Source: Burkholderiaceae bacterium
GTDB lineage: Bacteria; Pseudomonadota; Gammaproteobacteria; Burkholderiales; Burkholderiaceae_A
Assembly: GCA_018401615.1 (NCBI GenBank)
Contig: JAGYKN010000002.1
Coordinates: forward strand, 32,862 to 96,861
Direction of reading: 5' to 3'
DNA length: 64,000 nt
A model generated the notes under the pieces. That model was not told the origin of the DNA and made no database searches. It saw only the letters and a list, made by a program, of their open reading frames with translations. Below, one piece after another: positions 52,028-63,148 of the stretch (the stretch's first letter is position 1; each line of letters starts with the position of its first letter). A program made the translations under genes and the position numbers.

Positions 52028-53251
52028 ATGGATGTTCAACTGGCCGCATGGGCTGCGGGAACCAAGCAGGGTCACGAGGCCCAGGAGATACTGCGCCGCT
52101 GCGTGCACTGTGGTTTCTGCACGGCCACCTGCCCGACCTATCAACTCCTGGGCGATGAGCTTGATGGCCCACGAGGCCGCATCTATTTAATGAAGGAGAT
52201 GCTCGAGGGCAAGCCGGTTGGCCGCCAGACCCAGACCCACCTCGACCGCTGCCTCACCTGCCGAAACTGCGAGACCACCTGTCCATCGGGGGTGGCCTAC
52301 GGCCGACTCATCGACATTGGGCGTGAGTTGGTGGAGTCGCGTGTCCCTCGTCCCCTGTCACAACGGTGGCTCCGAGGTGCCCTGCGATGGGGCCTGACAT
52401 CGCCCTGGTTCGCACCGGCCTATCGCCTCGGCCGGGCCCTGCGTCCCCTCATGCCAAGCGTCCTGCAGGCCAAGTTGCCCATCTCGGCCCCAGCAGGCCT
52501 GTGGCCCGCGCAGCGCCACACTGCCCGGGTCCTCCTGCTCAAGGGGTGTGTTCAGCCAGCAATGTTCCCAGCCATTGATGCAGCCACCGCAAGGGTCCTT
52601 GATGCCGTGGGGTACTCATCGCAGGTCATCGCCCGCTCCGGCTGCTGTGGTGCCGTCAAGCACCACCTTGCGGACGCAGAGGGCGCACTTGTGGACGTGC
52701 GGCGAAACATTGATGCCTGGTGGCCCGAAGTGCAAAAAGGAGACGTGGCGGGCATCGTTGTCAATGCATCGGGCTGTGGCGTGATGGTCAAGGATTACGG
52801 AGAGCTTCTGAGAGACGATCCAGCCTATGCGGATCGGGCAGCCCAGATTGCCCGCCTTGCAAAGGATCCGATCGAGCTTCTCGCAGACAAGCGCGAGGCG
52901 CTCCTCAAGACCATGGCGAGACGACCGGGCCAGAGGGTGGTCTATCACCCCCCCTGCACCCAGCAGCATGGGATGAAGATTCGTGGCCAGGTTGAGGCCC
53001 TGCTTGTCGCCCTTGGTGCAGAGGTTGCCCCGATCGCCGATGCACACCTCTGTTGTGGTTCGGCTGGGACCTACTCAATTCTGCAGCCCAGCCTCTCCAA
53101 GGCCCTCCTGCGCCAAAAGGTTGAGTCGCTGACGGCGCCTGGCCCAGAGATGATTCTCTCAGCCAACGTGGGCTGCATTGGGCACCTGGCAAGTGGAACG
53201 GACCTGCCGGTTCGTCACTGGCTTGAATGGCTCGATGAGCGCTTGGTCTAG
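52028..53251 (+). CDS. glcF: Glycolate oxidase iron-sulfur subunit GlcF
   Basis: RRCVHCGFCTATCPTYQLLGDELDGPRGRIYLMKEML; CLTCRNCETTCPSGVAYGRLIDIGRE. Confidence 0.96.
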   Translation: MDVQLAAWAAGTKQGHEAQEILRRCVHCGFCTATCPTYQLLGDELDGPRGRIYLMKEMLEGKPVGRQTQTHLDRCLTCRNCETTCPSGVAYGRLIDIGRELVESRVPRPLSQRWLRGALRWGLTSPWFAPAYRLGRALRPLMPSVLQAKLPISAPAGLWPAQRHTARVLLLKGCVQPAMFPAIDAATARVLDAVGYSSQVIARSGCCGAVKHHLADAEGALVDVRRNIDAWWPEVQKGDVAGIVVNASGCGVMVKDYGELLRDDPAYADRAAQIARLAKDPIELLADKREALLKTMARRPGQRVVYHPPCTQQHGMKIRGQVEALLVALGAEVAPIADAHLCCGSAGTYSILQPSLSKALLRQKVESLTAPGPEMILSANVGCIGHLASGTDLPVRHWLEWLDERLV

Positions 53252-54411
53252 GCTGGCGCCCAACAACCCAGCAAGCGTGGCCCCCTGGCCCCTGTGACGC
53301 CGGGGTCATTTCCAGGTCTCTGGCAATGAAGTCGCCAGGCAAGCCAGCCAAAGGCTGCCGCCTCGATGTCTTGTGTGGGCCAGCCGATTAAATCTGTGGG
53401 CGTCACCGCCACCCCTGTGGCACCTGCCAGCCCGTCTACGAGCGCCTTGTTTCTGGCCCCACCGCCGCAGATCCAGAGACTTTGAATGTCTCGGGGCAGT
53501 GCCTGGGCAATGCTGGTGATCGTCAGGGCCAGCAGCGTGGCCTGCACATCTGAGGCGCTGGGCATGGGCTGTCCTCGGCCTGTGATGCTGGCCAGTTGCG
53601 CATCGAGCCACTCGAGGTTGAAGTGATCCCGCCCCGTGCTCTTTGGGGGTGTCGCCCTAAAAAAAGGGTCTCGCAGGCATGCCTGCAACAACTCGGCATG
53701 AGGTGTGCCCTCTGATGCCCAGGCCCCGTCGGTGTCATAGGGCTGCCCGAGGTGCCGCCGGACCCAGCCATCGAGCAGTGTGTTGGCCGGTCCGGTGTCG
53801 AATCCGCTCAGGGCCCTTGCCTGCCAGGCCGGCTGGCCCTCTGGGCCAGTGGGGTGCGCAACGCGTTCGAGCTGCATGAGGCTGACATTGGCCATGCCAC
53901 CGAGATTGAGGACACCGGTCCAGCCAGGGGCGTGGTCGACGCCAACGGCCTGGCACATCAAGGCGGCATGAAAGGGTGGGACGAGTGGCGCACCCTGGCC
54001 ACCTGCGGCGATGTCTCGACTCCGAAAGTCAAAGGCCACCGGTATACCGGTTCGCTCCGCCAGCGACGGCGCGGCAAGGAGCTGAAGGCTAAAGCCCTGG
54101 CCCGGACGATGCCGCACGGTCTGCCCGTGGACGCCCAGCGCGGTGATCTGGTCGGGGGATAGGCCCGTCTGTCTGAGGAGGTCCTCGACCAGGTTGGCCA
54201 CCGCACTGGAGAGCGCCAGGCCTGCCTGGGCTGCCACCTCAAGGGCGTTGGGCAGCCCCACAGACAGCAGCGATGTGAATTGATCCCTCAGGCCAGGGGC
54301 CATCTCATGCGAGCAGCTTGCAAGCCGGCTGATGCCTGCTTCATGGCAATCAATGAGGCAGGCATCGAGCCCATCGAGGCTCGTGCCAGTCATGACACCG
54401 ATGAACTTCAA
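53248..54411 (-). CDS. anmK: Anhydro-N-acetylmuramic acid kinase
   Basis: [61 protein letters not shown]. Confidence 0.95.
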   Translation of the reverse strand: MKFIGVMTGTSLDGLDACLIDCHEAGISRLASCSHEMAPGLRDQFTSLLSVGLPNALEVAAQAGLALSSAVANLVEDLLRQTGLSPDQITALGVHGQTVRHRPGQGFSLQLLAAPSLAERTGIPVAFDFRSRDIAAGGQGAPLVPPFHAALMCQAVGVDHAPGWTGVLNLGGMANVSLMQLERVAHPTGPEGQPAWQARALSGFDTGPANTLLDGWVRRHLGQPYDTDGAWASEGTPHAELLQACLRDPFFRATPPKSTGRDHFNLEWLDAQLASITGRGQPMPSASDVQATLLALTITSIAQALPRDIQSLWICGGGARNKALVDGLAGATGVAVTPTDLIGWPTQDIEAAAFGWLAWRLHCQRPGNDPGVTGARGPRLLGCWAPA

Positions 54412-55709
54412 GGCTGGGATGCCGCCGTGTTCACACTGTCGAGGAGGGAGAGTCGTTTGCGCAGGTCTTGGGCGACCACCTGAAAAGATGCCAAGTCGCC
54501 GTCCTTGAGGCTGGGCACCTGAGGGTTTTCTTTTGCAATCTTGGTTGGATCCACCGCTCGGCCTTGCACGCGAAATTCATAATGCAGGTGCGGGCCAGTG
54601 GCCCAGCCGGTGGCGCCGACATAGCCGATGACCTCGCCCATTCGCACCTGCTGACCTTTTTTTCGCCGCCCCGCGAAGGACGACAGGTGGGCATAGTAGG
54701 TGCTGTAGCGTTGGTTGTGACGAATCTTAATGGCATTCCCGTAGCCACCATTCCAGCCGACATCCACGATGGTCCCATCGGCCACTGAACGCACCGGCGT
54801 GCCCACGGGAGCAGCATAGTCCACCCCCCTGTGGGCCCTTGGATCACCAAAGAGTGGGTGCAGTCGATAGTTTGAAAAGCTCGAACTCACCCGGGTGTAC
54901 CGCAGCGGGGCGGCCAGGAAGCCTCGCTTGACCGACTTTCCCTCGGCATCGTAAAAATTGCCGCGCCTGCCATCCGCACTAAAATGAAGGGCTTCGTGGG
55001 TGCGGCCGGATGCCTCGAAGCGAACGGCGAGCAGGCGATAATCACCGATGTCTCGACCGGCAATTTTCTGAGTCTCAAAAATCACCCGTATTTTGTCGCC
55101 TGGATTGACCTGCCGTCGGAAGTCCAAGTCGGACTCAAACAGACTCACGATCTCGTCTGTGATGCCGTCTGGCATGCCCGCCTGGTCCATGGCGCCGAAG
55201 AAAGAATTGCCCACCACCACGGAGCGGTGTTCAACCTGTCGCTCCGTGCCAAGCCGCGCGGTGCGAATGTCGAATTTGTTTTCACCGGCGCGCTCGACCA
55301 CCCAGGCATCCATGCCATTTAAGAGTTGAAGCCGCAGGAGCCGGCCCTGCAGATCGGTGTGGACCAGTGCAATGCGGCCACGATTTGCCCTTAAGACTGA
55401 GGCTGCTTGCCGGTCTTGATTCAGAAAACCAATGGCCTCTGGGTCCCGAACACCCATGCGTAAGAGGAGCCGCTCAAGGGTGTCGGCCATCCGAACCTCA
55501 TCCTCCCTGGCCAACTCGAGGCCATGGGCTGAGAGGGCCTGGATCTGCTCGTCAAGGGGGGGCAGGGCAATGGGCTGGATCGACGGGATGGCCAAGGCCT
55601 TAGACTCCGCCTCGGACAGGGGCGTGACCCCCAGCGCAGTGATGAGCGCCATGGCCAGGCCAAAGGCGGTGGAGCCGTAGATCCAAGAGTTTCGTGCGCG
55701 GGGCGTCAT
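54408..55709 (-). CDS. M23 family metallopeptidase
   Basis: [65 protein letters not shown]; start trimmed. Confidence 0.93.
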   Translation of the reverse strand: MTPRARNSWIYGSTAFGLAMALITALGVTPLSEAESKALAIPSIQPIALPPLDEQIQALSAHGLELAREDEVRMADTLERLLLRMGVRDPEAIGFLNQDRQAASVLRANRGRIALVHTDLQGRLLRLQLLNGMDAWVVERAGENKFDIRTARLGTERQVEHRSVVVGNSFFGAMDQAGMPDGITDEIVSLFESDLDFRRQVNPGDKIRVIFETQKIAGRDIGDYRLLAVRFEASGRTHEALHFSADGRRGNFYDAEGKSVKRGFLAAPLRYTRVSSSFSNYRLHPLFGDPRAHRGVDYAAPVGTPVRSVADGTIVDVGWNGGYGNAIKIRHNQRYSTYYAHLSSFAGRRKKGQQVRMGEVIGYVGATGWATGPHLHYEFRVQGRAVDPTKIAKENPQVPSLKDGDLASFQVVAQDLRKRLSLLDSVNTAASQP

Positions 55710-55744
55710 CACACGTAAAATTCTATCTTTTAAGCAGCCAGAAC

Positions 55745-56965
55745 ATGTCCATGCCACCAATGTCGTCCCAAGTCTCCGATGCCCTGACCGTGATTCGTCG
55801 GGGGGCTGATGACATCCTGGTGGAGGCTGAGTTGATCGAAAAGCTGGTCCGCTCCGAGCAGACGGGCATCCCCCTTCGCATCAAGCTCGGGCTCGACCCG
55901 ACCGCCCCAGACCTCCACCTGGGCCACACCGTGGTGCTCAATAAGCTAAGACAGTTCCAAGACCTGGGCCACCAGGTCATCTTTCTGATCGGTGATTTCA
56001 CCGCCCTCATTGGTGACCCAACTGGCCGAAACGCCACCCGACCCCCCCTGTCGGACGATGAGATCGCGGCCAATGCCAAGACCTACTTTGAGCAGGCCAG
56101 CCTCGTGCTGGACCCGCAAAAGACCGAGATCCGACGAAACTCGGAGTGGTCTGAGGGCCTGGGAGCGGCCGGGCTCATCAGGCTTGCCGCCCAGTCCACA
56201 GTGGCACGCATGCTCGAGCGGGATGACTTCACAAAACGCTATAAGGCCGGCTCACCCATCTCTGTGCATGAGTTCTTGTACCCCCTCATGCAGGGCCATG
56301 ACTCGGTGGCACTGGCCTGCGATGTTGAACTGGGTGGCACAGACCAGACCTTTAACCTCCTGATGGGACGCGAGCTCCAGCGCAACGCCGGCCAAGCCCC
56401 CCAGGCCGTGGTGACAATGCCCCTGCTCGAGGGGCTCGACGGTGTCGATAAGATGAGCAAGAGCAAGGGCAACACCGTGGGCATCACCGATGCCCCAGAC
56501 GACATGTTTGGCAAGCTCATGTCGATTAGCGATACCCTGATGTGGCGGTATTACCTGTTGCTCTCGAGGCGCAGCCTATTGGAGATAGACGCACTGCGGG
56601 CTGAGGCTCAGGCCGGCCGCAATCCCAGAGACATCAAGGTGGATCTTGCCCTTGAGATGGTCGAGCGGTTCCATGATCGCAACCTGGCCTTGGGTGCCCT
56701 TGCTGCCTTTGAGGCGCGGTTCAAGCAGGGTGAGGCGCCTGCCGAGCTTGAGCTCATTCTCCTTGGCGCAGGCCCCGTCGGGATTGTGCAGGTCCTGAAG
56801 CAGGCGGGCCTGGTGCCATCGAGTTCTGAGGCCATGCGCAACATTGAGCAGGGCGGGGTTCGGGTCGATGGCAGCAGGGTCGAAGACCGAGGATTGATGC
56901 TCGAGGCAGGACAATACGTGGTGCAGGTGGGAAAACGTCGATTCGCAAAGGTGGAGATCACATGA
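55745..56965 (+). CDS. tyrS: Tyrosyl-tRNA synthetase
   Basis: [61 protein letters not shown]-terminal S4 domain. Confidence 0.96.
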   Translation: MSMPPMSSQVSDALTVIRRGADDILVEAELIEKLVRSEQTGIPLRIKLGLDPTAPDLHLGHTVVLNKLRQFQDLGHQVIFLIGDFTALIGDPTGRNATRPPLSDDEIAANAKTYFEQASLVLDPQKTEIRRNSEWSEGLGAAGLIRLAAQSTVARMLERDDFTKRYKAGSPISVHEFLYPLMQGHDSVALACDVELGGTDQTFNLLMGRELQRNAGQAPQAVVTMPLLEGLDGVDKMSKSKGNTVGITDAPDDMFGKLMSISDTLMWRYYLLLSRRSLLEIDALRAEAQAGRNPRDIKVDLALEMVERFHDRNLALGALAAFEARFKQGEAPAELELILLGAGPVGIVQVLKQAGLVPSSSEAMRNIEQGGVRVDGSRVEDRGLMLEAGQYVVQVGKRRFAKVEIT

Positions 56966-57993
56966 ATGCCGTGACACGACAGTTCGTTTGGGTGGCCCTG
57001 GCCACCATCGCTGCTGTCTATGTTTTGATTTTCGTGGGCGGCACCGTCCGTGCCACGGGTTCTGGCATGGGTTGCCCAGACTGGCCCACCTGTTTCGGAA
57101 GGCTCATCCCCCCGACCCAGGAGGCGCAACTGCCAGCCGATTGGCGGGTGACCTATGCGGCAAGGGGTTATGACACCGCCGATTTTGATCCCGTCAAGAC
57201 ATGGACAGAATTTGTCAATCGGCTTGTGGGGGTGGTCATTGGCTTGATGTCGATTGCCACCGTCGCATTGGCATGGCGGCTGCGGTCCGTCCAGCCAGTC
57301 GTCTTCTGGTCAGCCCTGGGCGGCCTTTTCTTCGTGGGGCTCAATGGCTGGATTGGCTCCATGGTGGTGGCCAGTAACCTGCGCCCCGTCATGGTGTCAC
57401 TGCACATGACCGGGGCATTTCTGGTCCAGATGTGTTTTATCTATGCGGTTGTCCGAGCCACACCGGGGCTCTGGCAGGCGGCCTCGCCCCCCGCGGTCGG
57501 GGGCGACCCTCGGCGTGCTGCCCTGCCCGGGTGGTTTCGAACCCTGGTGCTCTGGAGCCTTGCCGCCCTGACGCTGCAGATTTTTCTGGGCATTCAAATC
57601 AGAGAGAGCGTCGACCTCATCGCCCGCGCATCCTCAGATGTGAGTCGGGCCGATTGGATCAATGCGGTGCCCTATATTTTCTATGTGCATCGGTCCTTCT
57701 CGTGGGTGGTCCTCGCACTGGTGGCCTGGCTCTTTTGGCGTGTGATCCGCTCGCCCCAGGGCGCCCGCCCGATGGGCCGCATGGTCTGGTGGCTGCTTGG
57801 CATGGTGATCTTTGAGATGATGCTCGGTGGCGCCTTAAACCACCTGGGCTTTCCGCTGGTGGCCCAGCCAGCCCACCTGTTGGCGGCCCATCTGATTTTT
57901 GGAATCATCTGGTTTCTCTGGTGTGCACTGGCGCCGGCCATGCCACCCTCACCAGCATCTGCTCAACCCTCCTACAGGACCTCCCATGTTTGA
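56962..57993 (+). CDS. COX15/CtaA-like heme A synthase family membrane protein
   Basis: [94 protein letters not shown]. Confidence 0.85.
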   Translation: MNAVTRQFVWVALATIAAVYVLIFVGGTVRATGSGMGCPDWPTCFGRLIPPTQEAQLPADWRVTYAARGYDTADFDPVKTWTEFVNRLVGVVIGLMSIATVALAWRLRSVQPVVFWSALGGLFFVGLNGWIGSMVVASNLRPVMVSLHMTGAFLVQMCFIYAVVRATPGLWQAASPPAVGGDPRRAALPGWFRTLVLWSLAALTLQIFLGIQIRESVDLIARASSDVSRADWINAVPYIFYVHRSFSWVVLALVAWLFWRVIRSPQGARPMGRMVWWLLGMVIFEMMLGGALNHLGFPLVAQPAHLLAAHLIFGIIWFLWCALAPAMPPSPASAQPSYRTSHV

Positions 57994-59230
57994 CCGCTCC
58001 CAGACTTACCTCCAGACCGATCCGGCCATTGCCGCGGCGATCTCAGCCGAACACGCTCGCCAGGAGGCCCACATCGAGTTGATTGCCTCCGAGAATTACG
58101 CCAGCCCTGCTGTCATGGCGGCCCAGGGCTCCCAACTGACCAACAAATATGCAGAGGGTTATCCGGGCAGGCGCTACTACGGGGGATGTGAGCACGTCGA
58201 TGTGGCCGAGCAATTGGCCATAGACCGGCTCAAGCAACTCTATGGCTGCGAGGCCGCAAACGTGCAGCCGCATTCGGGAGCGCAGGCAAACACGGCCGTC
58301 TTTCTCGCCTTTCTCAATCCCGGAGACACCATCATGGGCCTGTCGTTGGCTGAGGGCGGCCACCTCACCCACGGCATGGCACTCAACCTGTCTGGCAAGT
58401 GGTTCAAGGTGGTGCCCTACGGGCTCAACGAGAAAGAAGAAATTGATTACGATCGCATGGAGGCGCTCGCCAGAGAGCACCGTCCCAAGCTCCTCATTGC
58501 TGGGGCCTCAGCCTATTCCCTCAAGACCGATTGGGCTCGCTTTGCGACGGTCGCCAAGGAGATTGGTGCCATCTTCATGGTCGACATGGCCCACTACTCT
58601 GGCCTGATCGCGGCAGGGGTCTATCCCAGCCCAGTCCCGCATGCCGATGTGGTCACCTCGACCACCCACAAGAGCCTTCGCGGCCCGCGCGGGGGCATCA
58701 TCCTGATGAAGTCCCAGCACGAGAAGGCCATCAACAGCGCCATATTCCCAGGCGTTCAGGGTGGGCCGCTCATGCATGTGATCGCTGCCAAGGCGGTGGC
58801 CTTTGCTGAGGCGCTCACACCAGAGTTCAAGCTCTATGGCAGAGACATCATTGAGAATGCCCAGGCCCTCGCCGCCGCGCTGGTGGGCCGTGGCCTGCGA
58901 ATTGTGTCGGGCCGAACCGAGAGCCACCTCATGCTGGTCGACCTGCGAGCCAAGCAGATCACTGGCAAGGCTGCCGAGGCTGCCCTGGGCCGTGCACACA
59001 TCACGGTCAACAAAAATGCAATTCCAAACGACCCCGAAAAGCCCATGGTGACCAGTGGGATTCGACTCGGCACGCCCGCCTGCACCACGCGTGGCTTTGG
59101 GGTCCAAGAGATGACCCTGGTGGGTCAGCTCATTGCAGATGTCCTCGAGGCCCCGGAGGATGAGTCCTCGATTGCAAGGGTGCGGGCCCAGGTGGAGGCC
59201 CTGACGGCCCGATTCCCGGTCTACCGCTGA
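57986..59230 (+). CDS. glyA: Serine hydroxymethyltransferase
   Basis: [61 protein letters not shown]. Confidence 0.97.
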   Translation: MFDRSQTYLQTDPAIAAAISAEHARQEAHIELIASENYASPAVMAAQGSQLTNKYAEGYPGRRYYGGCEHVDVAEQLAIDRLKQLYGCEAANVQPHSGAQANTAVFLAFLNPGDTIMGLSLAEGGHLTHGMALNLSGKWFKVVPYGLNEKEEIDYDRMEALAREHRPKLLIAGASAYSLKTDWARFATVAKEIGAIFMVDMAHYSGLIAAGVYPSPVPHADVVTSTTHKSLRGPRGGIILMKSQHEKAINSAIFPGVQGGPLMHVIAAKAVAFAEALTPEFKLYGRDIIENAQALAAALVGRGLRIVSGRTESHLMLVDLRAKQITGKAAEAALGRAHITVNKNAIPNDPEKPMVTSGIRLGTPACTTRGFGVQEMTLVGQLIADVLEAPEDESSIARVRAQVEALTARFPVYR

Positions 59231-59248
59231 CCCCTCGAGAGACTGCGG

Positions 59249-59719
59249 ATGCGATGCCCAGCCTGTGGCTCGCCCGACACCCAGGTCACCGACACCCGGC
59301 TATCTGAAGATGGGTATGAGATTCGGCGCCGCCGACGCTGCCTTGCCTGTGATCGTCGGTTCAAGACCATCGAGCGAATTGAGTTGTCGCTGCCCACGGT
59401 GGTCAAGAAAGATGGTGCCCGCAGTGAGTTCGATCCAAGCAAGCTCAAGGCCAGCATGGGATTGGCCCTGCGAAAACGGCCAGTCTCGATGGATGTCTTG
59501 GATCAGGCCGTTCGGGTCATTGAGGAGCGTCTTGCGGCATCAGGGGAGCGGGAGGTCTCGAGCCAGCTCATTGGCGAGTTGGTCATGAAAGAGCTGCGTC
59601 GACTCGATAAGGTTGCCTATGTTCGATTCGCGTCGGTCTATCGAAGCTTCGAGGACATTGCTGAATTTGAGGCGCTGCTCAAGGAGGTCGGTCCCCGCAA
59701 GGGCGGCCGACCACGTTAG
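59249..59719 (+). CDS. nrdR: Transcriptional repressor NrdR
   Basis: [46 protein letters not shown] zinc ribbon plus ATP-cone. Confidence 0.97.
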   Translation: MRCPACGSPDTQVTDTRLSEDGYEIRRRRRCLACDRRFKTIERIELSLPTVVKKDGARSEFDPSKLKASMGLALRKRPVSMDVLDQAVRVIEERLAASGEREVSSQLIGELVMKELRRLDKVAYVRFASVYRSFEDIAEFEALLKEVGPRKGGRPR

Positions 59720-59736
59720 GTGACGGGACGACGCTG

Positions 59737-60861
59737 ATGTTTCACGACACTGATGTTGCCCACATGAGGCAGGCCCTTGCCTTGGCTGCAAATGGCCTCT
59801 TTACCACCACCCCAAACCCCCGCGTGGGATGCGTCTTGGTGCGCGATGGCGAGGTGGTTGGCACAGGCTGGCATGCGAGGGCGGGTGGTCCCCATGCGGA
59901 GACCCTTGCGCTGCAGGCTGCTGGTGATCGGGCGAGGGGCGCGACTGCCTACGTGACCCTGGAGCCCTGCGCCCACATCGGACGCACGGGCCCCTGCACC
60001 GAAGCCCTCATCAAGGCGGGCATCTCGATGGTGGTGGCCGCCACTGAAGACCCAAATCCACAGGTGGGCGGCCGTGGCCTGGAGCGCCTGCGATCGGCAG
60101 GCCTGATGGTGCGCGTGGGGCTGCTTTCAGATCAGGCCCAGGCGCTGAACCGAGGATTTTTCAAACGAATGCGCACGGGCCTGCCATGGCTGAGAATCAA
60201 GAGCGCCAGTTCTCTCGATGGCCGAACGGCGCTGCCGACGGGCACAAGCAAATGGATCACTGATGCAGCCTGTCGAGCCGACGGACACGCCTGGCGCGCG
60301 CGCTCCTGCGCCGTTCTCACGGGCATGGGCACCTTCGAGAGAGACCGACCCTTGCTCACGGTCAGGGAGGTCCAGACCGATCGCCAGCCTCTTAGGGTGG
60401 TGTTAGACGGCCGTTTTGTGGTGGATCCGGATGCCCCGTTTTTCAGCGGACCAGGCGCTGTGGTGCTCATCGGTGCCGGCCCTGTCACGCCCCCGGCAGC
60501 CGATCGTCTTGCCAGGCTCGAGGCTCGAGGCGCTCGCGTGGTCTCATTGCCTGGCGTTGCGGGTGATGCGACTGGTCGCAGGCTCGACCTCACCGCTGTC
60601 ATGCGCTGGCTCGCAGGTGAGGGCTGTAATGAAGTCCAGCTCGAGGCGGGTGCGCGCCTGACGGGGGCCTTTCTGCGGGAAAAGCTGGTCGATGAATGGC
60701 TGCTCTACCAGGCACCCATCCTGCTTGGCCCGGGGCTTGGCCTGGCCGAGCAGATGGACCCGGTGTCGCAACCCGATGAGGCGCCGCGCTGGCAACTCGA
60801 CGATCTGAGCCGCGTTGGCGATGGTCTTCGCCTGCTCCTGCGCCCGCCTGGGGCGACCTGA
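59737..60861 (+). CDS. ribD: Bifunctional pyrimidine deaminase/reductase RibD
   Basis: MRQALALAANGLFTTTPNPRVGCVLVRDGEVVGTGWHARAGGPHAE; TAYVTLEPCAHIGRTGPCTEALI. Confidence 0.95.
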   Translation: MFHDTDVAHMRQALALAANGLFTTTPNPRVGCVLVRDGEVVGTGWHARAGGPHAETLALQAAGDRARGATAYVTLEPCAHIGRTGPCTEALIKAGISMVVAATEDPNPQVGGRGLERLRSAGLMVRVGLLSDQAQALNRGFFKRMRTGLPWLRIKSASSLDGRTALPTGTSKWITDAACRADGHAWRARSCAVLTGMGTFERDRPLLTVREVQTDRQPLRVVLDGRFVVDPDAPFFSGPGAVVLIGAGPVTPPAADRLARLEARGARVVSLPGVAGDATGRRLDLTAVMRWLAGEGCNEVQLEAGARLTGAFLREKLVDEWLLYQAPILLGPGLGLAEQMDPVSQPDEAPRWQLDDLSRVGDGLRLLLRPPGAT

Positions 60862-60886
60862 GCCGCGCACTCGATACACTGAGACC

Positions 60887-61558
60887 ATGTTTACTGGAAT
60901 CATTCAGGCCGTTGGCACCATAGACGAAACGATTGCACAGTCGCTCGTGCGCGATCCGTCACCAGACCATGCATGGACCGACGCACAAGGCCTCAGGCTC
61001 CTGGTGAGCTGGGGAGGACTCGACTTCACCGATGTGAAGGAAGGCGACTCCATCGCGATCAATGGGGCCTGCATGACGGTCTTGCGGCCCGACGAGCAGG
61101 GTTTTGCGGTTGACATCTCTCGGGAGAGTCTTGATCGCACCGTGGGCCTTGATGGGCCTGGCCCCGTCAATCTTGAGAAGGCGCTGCGTTGGTCCGACCG
61201 CCTGGGCGGACACCTCGTCTCCGGGCACATCGATGCTGTGGCCACTGCGGTGGCCATCGAGCCCCGTGATGAGTCGGTCAGGCTCACGGTCCGCGTGCCC
61301 ACCAGCCTGGGCCCATTTGTCACCGAGAAGGGGTCAGTGGCGCTTCATGGTGTGAGCCTGACCATCAATCAACTCCGAGACCATGCCGAGGGGACTGATA
61401 TTGAGATCAACCTCATCCCCCATACCTGGCAGAGCACCACGCTCTCGCGGCTTGAGGTGGGCGGTGGCGTGAACCTTGAGGTCGACCCAATGGCCCGACA
61501 GATGGCGCGCATCATCGAGCGCATGGGCAGCCTGCAGAGGGCAAAACAAGATGTCTGA
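60887..61558 (+). CDS. ribE: Riboflavin synthase alpha chain
   Basis: [52 protein letters not shown]. Confidence 0.94.
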   Translation: MFTGIIQAVGTIDETIAQSLVRDPSPDHAWTDAQGLRLLVSWGGLDFTDVKEGDSIAINGACMTVLRPDEQGFAVDISRESLDRTVGLDGPGPVNLEKALRWSDRLGGHLVSGHIDAVATAVAIEPRDESVRLTVRVPTSLGPFVTEKGSVALHGVSLTINQLRDHAEGTDIEINLIPHTWQSTTLSRLEVGGGVNLEVDPMARQMARIIERMGSLQRAKQDV

Positions 61559-62666
61559 ACCGCTGCAGTCTGCCTCTGAACTCATCGAGGCCATCCGGGC
61601 TGGTCGCATGGTGGTGCTGGTCGATGACGAGGATCGCGAGAACGAAGGCGACCTGGTCATGGCCGCCGATGCGGTGACCCCAGAGGCCATTAACTTCATG
61701 GCCCGATTCGGCAGGGGGCTGATCTGTCTTACCCTCACAGAGGCGCGGTGTCGGCAACTCCAACTGCCAATGATGGTCCACGACAACCGCTCGGCCCATG
61801 CAACGGCCTTTACGGTCTCCATCGAGGCCGCCCAGGGCGTGACCACCGGCATCAGTGCGGGCGATCGAGCCGCCACCATCCTTGCGGCCGTCTCACCCCA
61901 GGCCCGACCCGAAGACCTCGTTCAGCCGGGCCACATTTTCCCGCTCATGGCCCAACTCGGCGGCGTGTTGGTCCGTGCCGGACACACAGAGGCGGGATGC
62001 GACCTGGCCCAACTCGCGGGGCATTCGCCGGCCGGTGTGATCTGTGAAATTCTCAATGACGATGGCAGCATGGCCCGATTGCCAGACCTGCGCGTCTTTG
62101 CAAAGACCCATGGCTTGCCGCTTGGGAGCATTGCCGATCTCATCCACCATCGGACATCACACGAGAGCCTGGTGGAACGTGTGACCGAGCAGACCATCGA
62201 ACACGCGGGCACCGTGTGGCGACTCATCTCCTATCGAGATCGCGCCATGGGCCAGCCGCACCTGGCCCTGGTCAAGGGCGAACCCTCCCCGGAGCAGCCC
62301 TGTCTGGCCCGGGTCCACGAGCCGTTTACGGTCTTGGACTTCTTCGAGTATTCGGGCCGCCACAGTTGGCCGCTTGGCCAGGCCCTTGCCTACATTGCCT
62401 CTGAGCCCGAGCCTGGGGTGGTGGTCTTGCTCAATTGCGCGGTCGGGGCCAGCCGACTCTTCGAGCAGCTTCAGCACACAGAGCCCGTTTCAGGGGCAAG
62501 CTCGACCCTGCGAAACTACGGCATGGGCGCGGCCATTCTGAGAGACCTTGGCGTGGGTCAGATGTTGGTGCTCGGCCAGCCCCGCAAGATGCCCAGCATG
62601 GCGGGCTTCGGTTTGGAGGTGGTGGGGTATCGTCAGCCAACCATCACACAAGGACATGCGCGATGA
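61551..62666 (+). CDS. ribBA: 3,4-dihydroxy-2-butanone 4-phosphate synthase with degenerate GTP cyclohydrolase II-like C-terminus (RibBX-type)
   Basis: [64 protein letters not shown]-terminal half lacks the GCHII zinc-Cys cluster. Confidence 0.9.
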   Translation: MSEPLQSASELIEAIRAGRMVVLVDDEDRENEGDLVMAADAVTPEAINFMARFGRGLICLTLTEARCRQLQLPMMVHDNRSAHATAFTVSIEAAQGVTTGISAGDRAATILAAVSPQARPEDLVQPGHIFPLMAQLGGVLVRAGHTEAGCDLAQLAGHSPAGVICEILNDDGSMARLPDLRVFAKTHGLPLGSIADLIHHRTSHESLVERVTEQTIEHAGTVWRLISYRDRAMGQPHLALVKGEPSPEQPCLARVHEPFTVLDFFEYSGRHSWPLGQALAYIASEPEPGVVVLLNCAVGASRLFEQLQHTEPVSGASSTLRNYGMGAAILRDLGVGQMLVLGQPRKMPSMAGFGLEVVGYRQPTITQGHAR

Positions 62667-63148
62667 GCATTCAACGATTTGGGCCCGACCTTCACGTCGA
62701 GGGCCTGCGCTTTGGGGTGGTCGTCTCTCGATTTAACCAAGACATCACCCGTCGCCTGGAGGCCGCCTGCCTCAGCGCCCTTGAGGAGGCAGGCGTGGCG
62801 GATCACGACATCTCGGTGGTGTCTGTGCCAGGCGCCCTGGAGATTCCCCTGGCGCTCATGCAACTTGCAGAGACCCTCCAATTTGACGGGCTCATTGCCC
62901 TTGGGGCGGTTGTTCGGGGCGAGACCTACCACTTTGAGCTCGTCGCAAATGAGTCTGCGGCGGCCATCATGAAGGTGGGTCTGGAGGCCCAACTGCCAAT
63001 CGCAAATGGTGTTCTCACCACCGACGACGAGGCTCAGGCCTTGGCTCGAGCAGACGAAAAGGGCCGAGATTGCGCCATGGCTGCAATCGAGATGGCCAAC
63101 CTCATGCTTGCGATCGACGAGCAGCTGGGCTTCGACCATGAGCAGTAG
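62663..63148 (+). CDS. ribH: 6,7-dimethyl-8-ribityllumazine synthase
   Basis: FGVVVSRFNQDITRRLEAACLSAL; VPGALEIPLALMQL; ALGAVVRGETYHFELVANES; ATGA overlap with ribBA. Confidence 0.95.
   Translation: MSIQRFGPDLHVEGLRFGVVVSRFNQDITRRLEAACLSALEEAGVADHDISVVSVPGALEIPLALMQLAETLQFDGLIALGAVVRGETYHFELVANESAAAIMKVGLEAQLPIANGVLTTDDEAQALARADEKGRDCAMAAIEMANLMLAIDEQLGFDHEQ

Noticed and set aside
59720-59737. FMN riboswitch before the rib genes
   Set aside because: Only 17 bp separate nrdR and ribD and no RFN-element motifs are visible there or elsewhere in the rib cluster.
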